Shown piece after piece: positions 48,786 to 60,295 of a DNA stretch of 64,000 bases. Both the position numbers and the translations under genes were made by a program. How positions within the stretch are numbered: the stretch's first letter is position 1; every line of letters begins with the position of its first letter. The notes below the pieces were generated by a model. It saw nothing but the letters and a program-made list of their open reading frames with translations. It ran no database searches and was not told the origin of the DNA. Origin of the DNA: Gossypium raimondii (Eukaryota; Streptophyta; Magnoliopsida; Malvales; Malvaceae); assembly GCF_025698545.1 (NCBI RefSeq), contig NC_068569.1:27900001-27964000 (forward strand). Reading direction: 5' to 3'.

Positions 48786-51700
48786 CTAAGAATTTGAAAC
48801 CATGGTTCCAACATAACCAACACCCGCGATGAAGAAGGCTGTGGATTGCAGGAAGAGGAAAATGAAATAGCGATTCTTCCCGAAGGCTAAATCATAGCAT
48901 CCACAAAAGAAAAGGTATGCCCCCACTCCAAGCTCTAGTATATGGACTCTGTTTATTTAGTATCCAACCACAAATTAGTCACTCAATGTTAATTAAACTT
49001 GTAACATGTTATACGGTATTCAAGAGTAATTACCTATCTCCAATTCGAAAACGAGGTTTCCTGGGTGCTTTTCCACCCAATTTAGTCTTGAGACCATCTC
49101 CCAATTTCTCAGTAACAACCCATTCATTCACTCTTCCGGCCTCCAACAGACCAATAAATGTCGCCTTTGTCCGATGTAATGACATCACATTCTCAAAAAT
49201 AATCCAAAATAAGACTAGATGCAATGACCTTGGAGTTCCAACAGCATTGAGAAGAGTGATAATGGAAGGAATATAGACAGCACCCCACTTTGGGACTTCA
49301 ACTTCAGGAACAAGAACAGTTGCAGGCAAAACAACACAGTAGAACACAAATGTGACAATGTGCGCCACTATCTTTCGGACAAAGAAGAAGCTGTAGATCA
49401 CATAAAACTTCTTCCACAGTGAAACTTTCTGAAATAATCAACACTCCATTCAGTAACTTACACACATACACACACAAACATATATATATATATAAGAAAA
49501 TGAATTATTTTGGGGATTATATATGAATATACCTTATTTCTTATGATCTCCATTGCCATTTTTTTAAAGAGGTTTGCAGGGCCACATGACCATCTATGTT
49601 GTTGATTTCGGTAGGCATTGAAAGTACTTGGCAGTTCATTTTTCACCTAAAATTAATCAATAATTTGTATGGTCAAAAATCATTTTGATATTATATAAGT
49701 ACTACTGCCTATGTTAATCGAAATGAGTTTTAAACGAAAGTAGTAATTATACCTTGAGGTCACCGACATAAACGAATTTCCAGCCTTTAAGACTAGCTCG
49801 GACGGCCAAATCCATGTCTTCCACTGTTGTTCTGTCTTTCCATCCTCCAGCTTCATTGATTGCTGAAATTCTCCACACACCAGCCGTCCCTGCCATCATA
49901 TATATGTCTCATATATTTATACTTACAAAGTTTTTTTTATGAGAGGACTTAAAAGCTGTTTATGGATGCCGTAAAAGCTTAATTCAATTGGTATAGTCTA
50001 CTATATTTGATAAAAGAGGAGAAATGCTTTGATGGGAACGCATGTGAAATTTACCATTGAAACCAAAAAAAGCATGGGTAGATGACCCCACTTCTTGCTC
50101 CACTATGAAATGGTAATCCAATGACATCTCTTGCATCCTTGTCATTAGGCATTCATCTGAGTTCACTGCAACACATTACCCCAAATCTCACAATTATCTC
50201 TAAATGAGTAACACGTCCAGTATCTACCAAACTAATATATTCGTGGTTAATGTATCGACATGTATAAAAGGATGGTCAGTTATGCTACTTAAACAACAAC
50301 TTTAATCCATAAGAAATACTCAAGCTTTTACATATATATAATGTCCTGCTGATCATGCATGGAGTTGCCATGTTTGACTATATATTTATATATATTATAT
50401 ATTACCTTTTTTAAAAGAAATTGGGTTAAATGACAATAGTTTTCCCCACCAAACTGTGTAACCTAGCAACGTGTGGTGTACAAAGATATCAAAAAAAGTA
50501 ATTTATGTGCTACGATTCATACAACTTATAAATTATTGTTCATTTTGATTTATTAGGATTCATTTTTTTTTCAAAAAAAATGTCTTGCAAGTTAAAGGTA
50601 CTGTAAGTATTTATTTTTCTAGATTAACTCTAATACATAATCTATGTAGGATTCATGGCTCGTCCGAGCATGACATCTTTCCCATTCCATCAAAATCCAC
50701 TATTCTCAATAGCAGAAAAGTAATACGTACCTCATAATCAAATTTTTTTCAGTCTCGTAACCAGTTTTGATATTAAATGTCACGATGGATCTTGTTTACT
50801 TTCATCAATCTAACGAGTGAAATGAATAATGATTACTAGTATCTTAAAATCAACTCTAGCGAAACCCTATACATTACATAGAATTGATGAAGTTCGTGCA
50901 TCCGTGGGCAAACAACAAAAGAATAGTGGGAGGACCACCGATATAAAAACATATGTTTCAGGCAAAAACTAAAGCAAAAGAATGTTAAGGAAGGTCTAGC
51001 AAAGGGGGGGGGGGGGGAGGATTTAATGAAGGTTACCAAATTTCCAACGAGCTTGAACAAGCCCAAGTTGAGGGTTGTTGACAAGAAAAGGGATGGTGAG
51101 GGTTAGAAAGTGTGGCTCAGGCTGGAAATCGGCATCGAAAATGGCCACATAATCACATTGTTTAACATAGCTATGTTTCATCCCTTCTTTTAGAGCTCCT
51201 GCTTTGTATCCATTCCTGTTGTCCCTTATCTCGTACTTTATATTAATGCCTTTGCTTGCCCATCTTTGACATTCCACTTGCACCAGTGTCTACAACACAA
51301 TGTTACTATTGTTACTTAAAAATCTACGTAAAAGCTCCATTAAAATGTTTAACGAGAGAACCTTAATGGCAGGATCTGTTGAATCATCAAGCACTTGAAT
51401 TATGACCCGATCAGCTGGCCATGAAAGTCCACATGCAGCTCCAATTGACAACTGATATACCTATATATCCAACATAACACTAAACCTAAGCAAATTTATC
51501 TATATAGACATATATAAATCAAGCGAAGTGTACGAACCTCTTTTTCATTATACATTGGGATTTGAACTAAAACCATGGGATAATCCAAATTACCAAGCTC
51601 AACATCGTCCTTCATTGGCTCCCATTTGTACATTTTCTCAGGTTTTCTCCGAAACAACTGGACAAATACCATCACAATTCCCATATAAACCCTTTCAATG

Positions 51701-51819
51701 AAAAGCATTACAGACATCGCCAAACACAAAACCACCAGAACTTTCAAAACTGGCACCACCAATGGCACCTTGGTTTGCTCCCAAATCAACTCAATTTGGC
51801 CTGTAAACTCCATCTGCAT
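48786..51819 (-). CDS. CSLA: Cellulose synthase-like A, glucomannan 4-beta-mannosyltransferase (8 exons, 517 aa)
   Basis: This is a Golgi GT2 enzyme that polymerises GDP-mannose (and GDP-glucose) into (gluco)mannan backbone. Exons in order are 51819-51538, 51460-51362, 51289-51037, 50165-50055, 49889-49753, 49646-49533, 49428-49034 and 48948-48786. All have GT-AG borders and agreeing phases. An N-terminal membrane helix lies at about 20-50. The GT2 motifs are DDSTD (119-123), DAD (179-181), VEDMD (271-275) and QQHRW (309-313), followed by C-terminal membrane helices. The length fits the family (about 530 aa). Two ATGs occur at the start (51819 and 51813) and the first was chosen. The gene is intact and most like the CSLA2/CSLA9 group by recall. 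Confidence 0.94.
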
Positions 51820-52340
51820 AGCTCTAATGGAATACCGATCAGAGACAGATGAGGAGCTTGCCTGTCTGAGAAACTAGGGTTACTATTTATGGTTTGGTTT
51901 TATAAAGAAAGAAACAGGTTGGGTTTGCGAAAAGAACACGAATCTTTGTGTGGTTTGGTTTGGTTTTTTGCAAGAGGGGTGTGTGACTGTGAGTGATTAT
52001 TTGGCTTTTGCTTGTGAGTTACGAATAGGCAATGTTGTAGAAACAGCAAGCTGGACTTTGTGTGGTCAGTAAGTAGATCAAAAGCACTCCATTACAGTTG
52101 CAGACCCACTCCCAAATTTATCACTAAGTATGAACCCACTTTCCAATCTTCCTATACAAAATTTACAAACCAATAAAAAAAGAAGAAGCAAAACTATATT
52201 ATATATATTCAAAAAGGCATAAAATGCTTACTGATCAGAGAGAGTTTAAGACTCTCTCTGCACTATATTCTCTTGCTTATAGAAGAGAGACCTCAGTAAT
52301 TAAGAGCTTGATGCTGGAAGAACAAGGCCTCTGTACATAT
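51820..52340. promoter_or_regulatory. CSLA 5' flank
   Basis: This AT-rich upstream region must hold the promoter and 5' UTR. No TATA box could be singled out with confidence. A TA/GATA-rich microsatellite is at about 52337-52352. Confidence 0.35.
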
Positions 52341-55300
52341 ATATATATATGGATATATGAGATAATATATTATAAAGCATAATTGGTCAAAAGGAAAGAG
52401 AATGAGGATCTTAAACCAGCAAAGGTATAGTCCAACTCCTGCAGCCTTTGCTTTATAAATTCATTTTTTAAATATAAATTTAATCTCACTTCCAAAAGTG
52501 TTTAGGATGAAAGAAACAGCTAGGAAATTTGATATTGGTTTAGTTGATTAAATAATAAGTTCTTAGTTGGCAATAAAAAATTAATCAACTTTTTTTGTTA
52601 TATTAAATAAAGGTGGCTTGGTTTATAAAAAAAATCGAAATTAATAAAGGTGGTGTGCGTAGAACATAACTATCATCATTTGCAAATTATACAGTAACCA
52701 TTAGTAAAAAAATTGTTAATTAAGTAGGGAGAGAAGATTTGAAGTTTAGATCCTGGGTGCTACATGTTTAAATTAAGCTTAAATCTATCATCATTTGCAA
52801 ATTATACAGTAACCATTGGAAAAGTTGGTAAATTAAGAATCTTTTGCTCCCATGATGGCTACAAATTGATATCAGTAGTTTGGTGTAATGGTAAGGCGCA
52901 TTTCATTCTTAAAGGGAGAACATAAGTTCGAATTTTGAAGACAACATTGTTGAGAGAGATAATAACAAATTCCAAACATAAATCGTAAAACAAATAAAGC
53001 CAAAATGAAATTATTGAAGCGGAATATTTAAAAGCAGCATTATCTCAATTGCAAGGCACATAGTACAGTGAAAAATAATTAAAACGAAATTTGGGGATAT
53101 TAATGATGAAATTAGAAGTGGGATCTCGTTATTACAACCAAAATTTGTGTCTAGATTATCCATTTATTCATTATTTTATCATAATAACTTATATTCAATT
53201 ATTTAAGTAGAATGGTGCGAATGCGGTAGTAAATTATAGGGCCGTTGAGAATGTTTTAGTTGAGTTAATAGGGCAATTTCATCTCCAAATCAAAATGCAG
53301 AAGGCGAGGCCAGTGCTTATATGTATTTTAGCAGTTACGTTCATTTTGGTCTCTAAAAAATTTATGATGTTGCACAATGAGATTGTACCACATCATCACT
53401 TGAAATTAAAAATTTTACATAAATTTTCAGGTGATGATTTTTGTTCTCATTTTTTATTTTTACCAATTTCAAGCAGTTTTCAAGTCAATCAGTCCAATCC
53501 CTTTATTCGGAGCATTATACCAATCGGTTGTCAATTTGTCTGATCCAATTTTGTTTCAGTAACATTGATCAAATCATCAAATAGATCTAATTGTTAAGTT
53601 CAAATATCAAAATGGAGAAAGAGCGAATTTTAGGAAAGATTGCTTGGGAAGTTGACTTTAAAGGAGCCATGTGGGGGAAAAGAAGTGGTGATGATGATGA
53701 ATCATAACTTGGCCAGCAGGCAGGAAATTAGATGTACCGATAATCCTTATGTTCTCGTTCTCTTCAGGGATTGGCATTGTGATAAGAAAAAGATAGATTC
53801 ATTCATAAGAAACATTATTTTAGGGCAGAGAATAGAGAAAGTCCAGTAAGGTGGCAACCAACTTTTCTGATCAAACAACATGGTTGAAACAAACCCTACC
53901 AATACCAGCAGTGTGGGAAATAATATCACTATACTTTCTTCCTAATGGTTGAAGGAATGTAAAATTAGGATTATGATATTTGGATTATTTGATTAGACGG
54001 TAGGATTTCACGTAATATAAATTTATGTAAAAGTATATTTTATTAAATTGTGTTTGTTATAGAAATTTTTATCTTTACTATTATTTAGTCATAAAATTAT
54101 GATAAATTATATTACTTTTTATTACAATTTATATGTTGATAAGTAAATATAGGATGTTGAAATAAATTTATAAAATATATAAAGTTATAATGATTGCATC
54201 ACCAACTATAATTAATATATTAATAAATATAATAATAATTAGAAATTGATTTAAAATTTAAAATTACGCCCATAATCTAATATGAGCTGTAATGAGATTA
54301 CACTTTATTTTTAACCGTTACAAGACGGAAATGATTTAATATTGATTTAAAACCAAAACATGAATATTAAAAACAAGCAGAGCATGGGAACCAAAACCAG
54401 CAAAGTGTTGTTAAAAAAAGATAGGAAGACCGCTGACATGAAGTCTTTTAAGTAATGCAGTTGAGTTGATGTTTTACTTGAGATGATGCAAGCCCCTGGT
54501 TTCTTTCTAAAATAATTACATTTTAGTAAAAAATGATTAAATTGAGATAGCCTAATTAATGCTTTTTATCACTCATCAACTTTTTCCTTTCAATATTATA
54601 ATTTTATATCAATTTTATTTAACAATTTGGATCATAATTAAAATCTCTTCATCACTTAAACTATCTTTAAAACATTCTTATTTAGCAGTTTAGTTTAAAT
54701 GCAATTTCACCATTTTATTAGCTTATATCTTTATCATTTTTAAAGGATTAAATCTATTTTTTATCAACAGAAGCTTTAAATTGCTTGAAGGACACAAGCA
54801 CTTCATTCGTTTCTTAATTTAGGAAATCTCTAACTATTTTCATATTAATCTTTTGGAATTCAACTGGTGAAATCCACCTTAATTGGGATGCTAAATATTT
54901 TAATTTCTTAATTTTATAAGCTTTTATAATACATATTTAGTTTGTCTTTGTAAAAATTAAGATATTAGAAAGCATTTGGGGTGAAAGTTGTAAACAAAAT
55001 TGAGTTTGGGGTAGAGACATAAAAACCACCCTTCCCATCCTTAAAATTTTGTCACATCAAATGATGAACAACATATTCTGCGAACAATACATCTTTTTTT
55101 TTAATAGCAGATGCCTGTCCCTTGGACAATTTACGAATAATAGTAAAGTGCTCGATGAGATTCAACCAATTCACTTCATTATTTATATCACATTTTGTTT
55201 ACTTCTACTCATTTATCTTTATAACCCATTGATACTCCCCTTTTAAGTGCAAGGCCCTAAACTTCAGATTTTTGAACCTTTTTAGGGGAAAAAAACTCCA

Positions 55301-55640
55301 AACAATTAAATGCATAACCATAGTTTTTCATCAAAATACTTTGCTTGCACTTCTTGGACCACAATGCTCACTTGCTATCATCAATGTTAAGATGAGTATC
55401 GAATATGAATATATGGTATGCACAAAATTTTTATAAGTTCTTCATATATTGAAGGGTTCCTAGTAAAGTTCCTACGTAACAGATAACATGCATTTTTCCA
55501 AGAGCACGTCGATTGGTAGCAAACCAAACTATCGGAGTTCGAAGCAAAAGTAATGTATCTGTGACCATAGTGCAGACTCTTCATTTCCTTTTCAAAGTAC
55601 CATGTCAGATACATGTCCAATGAATATCCAAACATGCGTA
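52341..55640. other. Gene-free intergenic DNA with small repeats
   Basis: A ~55-bp direct repeat (tatcatcatttgcaaattat) occurs at 52671 and 52786. A SINE-like segment lies near 52870-52960 and a repeat related to 8225-8420 near 53300-53420. The rest is AT-rich. Short open frames show no family resemblance. Confidence 0.5.
52868..52960 (+). mobile_element. Possible SINE fragment (tRNA-like head)
   Basis: An A-box-like TAGTTTGGTGTAATGGTAAG is followed 30-40 bases later by B-box-like AAGTTCGAATTT. No clear 3' tail or target duplication was seen. Confidence 0.45.
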
Positions 55641-55659
55641 TAGGCTACGACTCTCCAAA

Positions 55660-56075
55660 TGTGCATGTATATAAGTCTAAAAAGTTTGATCATACCCATG
55701 TTAGATATATACTCTTATCCAATCCTCACACCTAGTCCAAATTACATTGGCAGCGACTGTTTAGGATTTTCTAATTATGCAAGACACTTTTTAGGGTTAC
55801 CATCGCTTGATTTGGTTTTCCCTCTTACATTGCTATTTTGTCCTCATATACATAACCTACATAAACTTAGGGTCACAAGAACAACTCCACAAACAATCCC
55901 TACACAAACCGTATGACCTCTAGCAAGGAAATCAGCTTTAGCAAGAAGCATAGAGCCAATCCTAGATTCTGACCGAAAACCAGATTGTCATCGAGACAGA
56001 AAAGACTCTCAATAACTATAAAAAAATATTGAACAAAATGATAAAATACCAATCACAGGGAGGGGTGTTACATTC
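55660..56075 (-). repeat. Possible gypsy LTR fragment
   Basis: On the minus strand the right end reads TGTAACACCCCTCCCTG, the usual opening of plant gypsy LTRs. Nothing else confirms it. Confidence 0.3.
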
Positions 56076-56104
56076 AAAGTAATTATGGTTCATCATGCTT
56101 GATT

Positions 56105-56252
56105 GAAGTGGGCTTGCTGATGATGTCTCATTTGATTACAAGAGTATCACGCTCTTTAGACCATGGAAATAGCCCCGTGGACTTGTTGATGAGGTCTCAT
56201 TTGATTAGAAGAGTGTCAGTGTCATGCTCTATAGACGACGGAAATAGCCCTG
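56105..56252. repeat. Imperfect tandem duplication, 2 x about 74 bp
   Basis: Both units share 'tctcatttgatta' and 'ggaaatagccc'. They lie downstream of the SSU72 stop. Confidence 0.75.
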
Positions 56253-56543
56253 TCTTTATAAATTGTGATCCCCGACTCTCCTAATACCTCACGCCACCAG
56301 AAAATCACAACTATTACATGCAAAACTACATGTAATAAAAGGTATCAAAACAGAATCACAATCCCGGTAGTTTCATCTAAAAAGGAAGTAGTCTTATTCC
56401 ATCATGCTCAGAAACTAATCCTACATGAAAAGAGCAAAATAAAATGGCGGGATGGAAAAGAGAAACTGGTTAATGACAAAAAATCTCAGCAAGTGTCACG
56501 GTCAGGATGTTAGGTACTAATCATTTGACTATAAGGGATACCT

Positions 56544-58566
56544 TCAGTAGAAAGAGATACTATACAACAGCTTCCTACGGTGCTTATTCTCGAAAGAAAC
56601 CATAATATCATCAATCGAATCCTCCCATGACTCAACAGCTTCGATCTAAGCATGAAAATCATAGGAAAAAGAAATATATCAAACGCAACAGCCTACTGAT
56701 GAAATATCAAGCATAACAGAATATCAAAAACATTACATGACATGACATGCACCTGTTCACATAGATCTAAAGCAATACGAGCTCCTATGGCTGCTTCCTC
56801 GTGATTATCTTTAACCTCTAAGTTGATCACCAGCACACTTTTCAGGAGAACTTGATCCCGGTTGTGCAGATCTGCCATTATTAGCACATTCAAGATGATG
56901 AGCAAAAGAAGTCACAAGGGACAAAAGAAAAAGAAAAAGAAATTCTAACTGGATCAAACGATTCTAGGGTCATCAAGTAACGTAAGCGTATTTGAACATG
57001 TAAACAGAAAAGCATTATACAAAGAGGACTAGACAGACTAAGTTTGACATGAGCCAACAGGCAACAACTTATAGGACGCAAGCGGAATCATCTGCAATTG
57101 GTGCCTTCCAACATTACCTTTGATGATTTTCAATCGACAGGTAAAATTAATTTATATCTGTGAAATATCTGAGAAAATTCATATGCCATAAAGTTCCAAA
57201 GAAAAGAACTAGTTCCATGAGCTTACGAAAAAAAAGTTACACTTCTAAGGTATAAAATAAAATAAATGTTTTGAGGAAAGGTTCATTGGAAATAGATTCA
57301 CTAATCCAGCCAACAACTTATCCTAGACAAATAGAAGTTCAACTTTCCAAAATGTATTCTGCTACAAAACTCGTAGAAGTAATGAAATAAAGTCTCCTGC
57401 AATATTAAGCTCCCTTACCACTGAAAGCTTGTTCTTGACCTATACCTTGACCACTTGGTAAATCCTTTCTCCGATGACAGCATTAGAAGCTCCATTTAAG
57501 TTGACATTGGTTCATTTTCTAAGGAAAGGAGAACTTCTAAGTCCTAATCTGTTCCCACCATGTAATTTTCCCAAAAAGTCATGCAACATACCATACACCT
57601 CGGGACATGTCTAACTAACATAGCAGACAAAATCATGAGTTTCTCTAACGAAATAACATTGGAAATTCAATAAGAAAATTAAGATGGCAATGACATCATG
57701 ACTTCCAGTTCATCATATGATTCTCAAAGCAACATATAAAATTGTAATTGGTATATTTAATTTTCTTTTTCTTTTTTTATGCATCTGGAATTCATATCTC
57801 CATACCCCCAATACAATTTATTCGCAGAAAAAAATGAAGAGTTGGAGCTTCACAATTCACATCAACATCCCAAAGACTAAAACTTTATTCATTTTCAGAA
57901 GTTAAAACAAAACATGGGTTCAATAGATAAATTAACTAAATTTAACATTTACTCAAACAGAAGGGTATTAAAATTTTCATCTTTCCTGAATATTGTCACG
58001 TAACCGATAATCTCAAACAAGAACATACTAATATGAATTACAAAACTAAATAAAGTTCAATAAATCCCATTGAATTCCTAGAAGGATTATTAATATTGTA
58101 CGAGTATAATTAAAGAGATGGAGCTGAACCTTCAAGAACCATATCAAAAACCTTCTCTTCAAAAGTGAAAACAATGTCAAAACAACCATCAGCAGCATTG
58201 TCTTGCCAACGCTGGGGCGCCAATTTGACACTCAAGTTTCTTTTAAGCATCGGCAATATCCCATTCCGCTTATACCTGGAAAAAAAAGAAACCCACTCTC
58301 GGTTTACAAATTTCAATAGAAATTGAAAGTGAAAAGTAAGAGAAGAGTTACAGCTCTGGGTCTTTGCGGCGGAGGTCGTCGAACATGTGCTTGTAAGGGG
58401 TCCCAAACTCGTAAACGTTGGGTTCTCTGAGAGAAGGACCAGGGAGTTTGACGTGAGCCCCGGTTCCGTAGGAGGAAACATCGAAACCCTGCTTCTTGAG
58501 GAGGGAGTGGGCCTCCATGCTACGGTTCTGGTTGGATGAACAAACCATGGCGTATCGGAATTTCAT
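56544..58566 (-). CDS. SSU72: SSU72-type RNA polymerase II CTD phosphatase (4 exons, 193 aa)
   Basis: This is a nuclear phosphatase that removes phosphate from Ser5/Ser7 of the RNA polymerase II tail and acts with the mRNA 3'-end machinery. Exons in order are 58566-58352, 58275-58130, 56871-56753 and 56645-56544, with agreeing phases. The N-terminus has the low-molecular-weight PTP loop CSSNQNRS (Cys9 nucleophile, Arg15). The middle has FDIVFTFEEKVFD, followed by LEVKDNHEEAAIGA and the C-terminal RRKLLYSISFY. A Met four codons upstream (58578) is in frame, but 58566 matches the family start MKFRYAMVCSS. Intron 2 is about 1.26 kb. The gene is complete and intact. Confidence 0.95.
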
Positions 58567-59049
58567 GGTTTGATGCAAATGCTAGTTGATTCACAATGGA
58601 TGGAATGGAAGGTCAGGGCTGTTTATTCAAGAGCAGAGGAGGATGATTCGTCCAAAATTTGAGTCTGGATCCATATTTGGAGTATATGAACAAAAATACT
58701 TCAGCCCGTTAAGACATGGGTTAGGTTTAAGGCCGACATTGATTTCAAAAATATATAAATAAATAATTAAAATTTTTAAAAAATTATAATATTGTTTCAA
58801 TAGTAGTTTTTTTTTATGTTGATTTCTTTGAATAATTTATTCAAAGATTGGTTCAATTCTTATGATTGGATCAATATACCAACTTTTTAAAAAATATAAA
58901 ACAATTTAATTTTTTAAGAAAGCAAACCAATTCATTTTAAAGATGAGGAAAAAAAATTGAAACTTTTTAAAAAACCACTGATTGAGCAGTGATAGGAGTC
59001 GAATTTCAACATGCCTTTGCAAGATTGGAACATTGGTTAGATAAATTAT
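58567..59049. other. SSU72 5' flank, AT-rich
   Basis: This presumably contains the SSU72 promoter. No specific site could be supported. Confidence 0.4.
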
Positions 59050-59175
59050 ACTGATGTATGCTGATTGACTCTCAGTTCGATTAGTATTGGCATTGTTGTC
59101 AATATAAGAAAACGTGAGTTTAAATGCGTTGAAAAGCATTATCCTCCAATTTATGGGTTGAAAAAGGGATATGAT
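59050..59175 (+). mobile_element. tRNA-derived SINE copy
   Basis: A-box-like CTCAGTTCGATTAGTATTGG, B-box-like GTGAGTTTAAATGCGTTG, then CATTATCCTCC and TTTATGGGTTG. It is the same block order as the minus-strand copy at 14660-14790. Confidence 0.65.
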
Positions 59176-59229
59176 TAATTCTTGACACCGGTACTTTCAT
59201 CAAACAATAAATCTCTAAACCTATGGAAA

Positions 59230-59700
59230 GAAACATAAAGCAGACAGTCTGCAGCAACATTTCCTACTCATTAGTCTATCCTTGCCCAGCAACCAAAGAA
59301 AATATTGCACTCGATGCGACAATTTGCTCCTCCATATAACCTCCCATATTTGGTCCTTCACTCCCCAGTGCTCACAAACTTCCTATACTACTGAAAATCT
59401 CTCAATTGAAGACTCTTTCGATACATATTGATCATCCCGGCTAAATGAAGCAGAGTTGTTTGATTAAGTTTATTAGCAAAAGCTACCATTTGGCAGTACC
59501 ATATCACTGACCAAGCATCGAAATTCAACAATTCCAGCGAATCTGTCCAAGAACGAACATTTGGACCATTCCCAATTTACCAGCGAACATCATCCCAGAT
59601 TTTGGAGATGGGCCATCAAACCGAAGACCATTGGCTTCGATTCATGCTAATAGGACAACCATCTCCAAAATTATACTTAGCCATAAATTAACAAAACCAA
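59230..59700 (-). pseudogene. LINE zf-RVT remnant
   Basis: Minus-strand frames show fragments such as WEVIWRSKLSHRVQYFLWLL and GDGCPISMNRSQWSS. These are typical of plant LINE ORF2 after the RT domain. The end near 59560-59690 is repeated at about 62885-62985. Confidence 0.65.
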
Positions 59701-60295
59701 TCAAGAAATGTATATTATAATCTAAAATAAATATCTCAGATTGGTACAAAAAGCTAGGATAAGGCTGGTTTAATAAGCCGAAAACAATCTTTATCTATTT
59801 ATCTATTTAAGAATAAAGTTTGTTTTCTTCTGCTGTTAATTTATTAAATTTTTAAAAAGTTGTAAAAAAAAAGACGATGTAAGGACAAGCCAAAAACAAT
59901 TCATCCAGGTGCCCGACGATGTAGTAATTTCTGACTTGTATTGATTAATTTGTAGTAATACAGTATGAATTACTATAACAATGTTGTAAATATGTATACT
60001 CATAACCTTTATTCCAAACTTTGGCTTAAAATCTTGGACGAAATAGCATAAGTAAATTGTTACTAAACATAATTATAAGTTAAATTAAAAAAGAAAAAGA
60101 AACAAATAGTAAAATTAAAAAAAAGAATAATTTATTTTAATAAGAAAGAACAAATTAAAAATTAAAAAAATGAACATGATAACCTAAATTTACCTAAGGA
60201 ACAAAATTAATAAATCTTGTTCCTCAAAACCCAAAAATTTTAAATTCGCCTAACTAGTAAAATCAATCAATTTTGCTCCTAAAAGAAATAAAATC
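59701..60295. other. AT-rich spacer downstream of the heparanase-like gene
   Basis: No gene or clear repeat. It includes the likely 3' UTR of the minus-strand gene starting at 60296. Confidence 0.45.

Noticed and set aside
53295..53849. Two short + strand frames (82 and 69 codons)
   Set aside because: They overlap a dispersed repeat related to 8225-8420 and show no domain or splice support.
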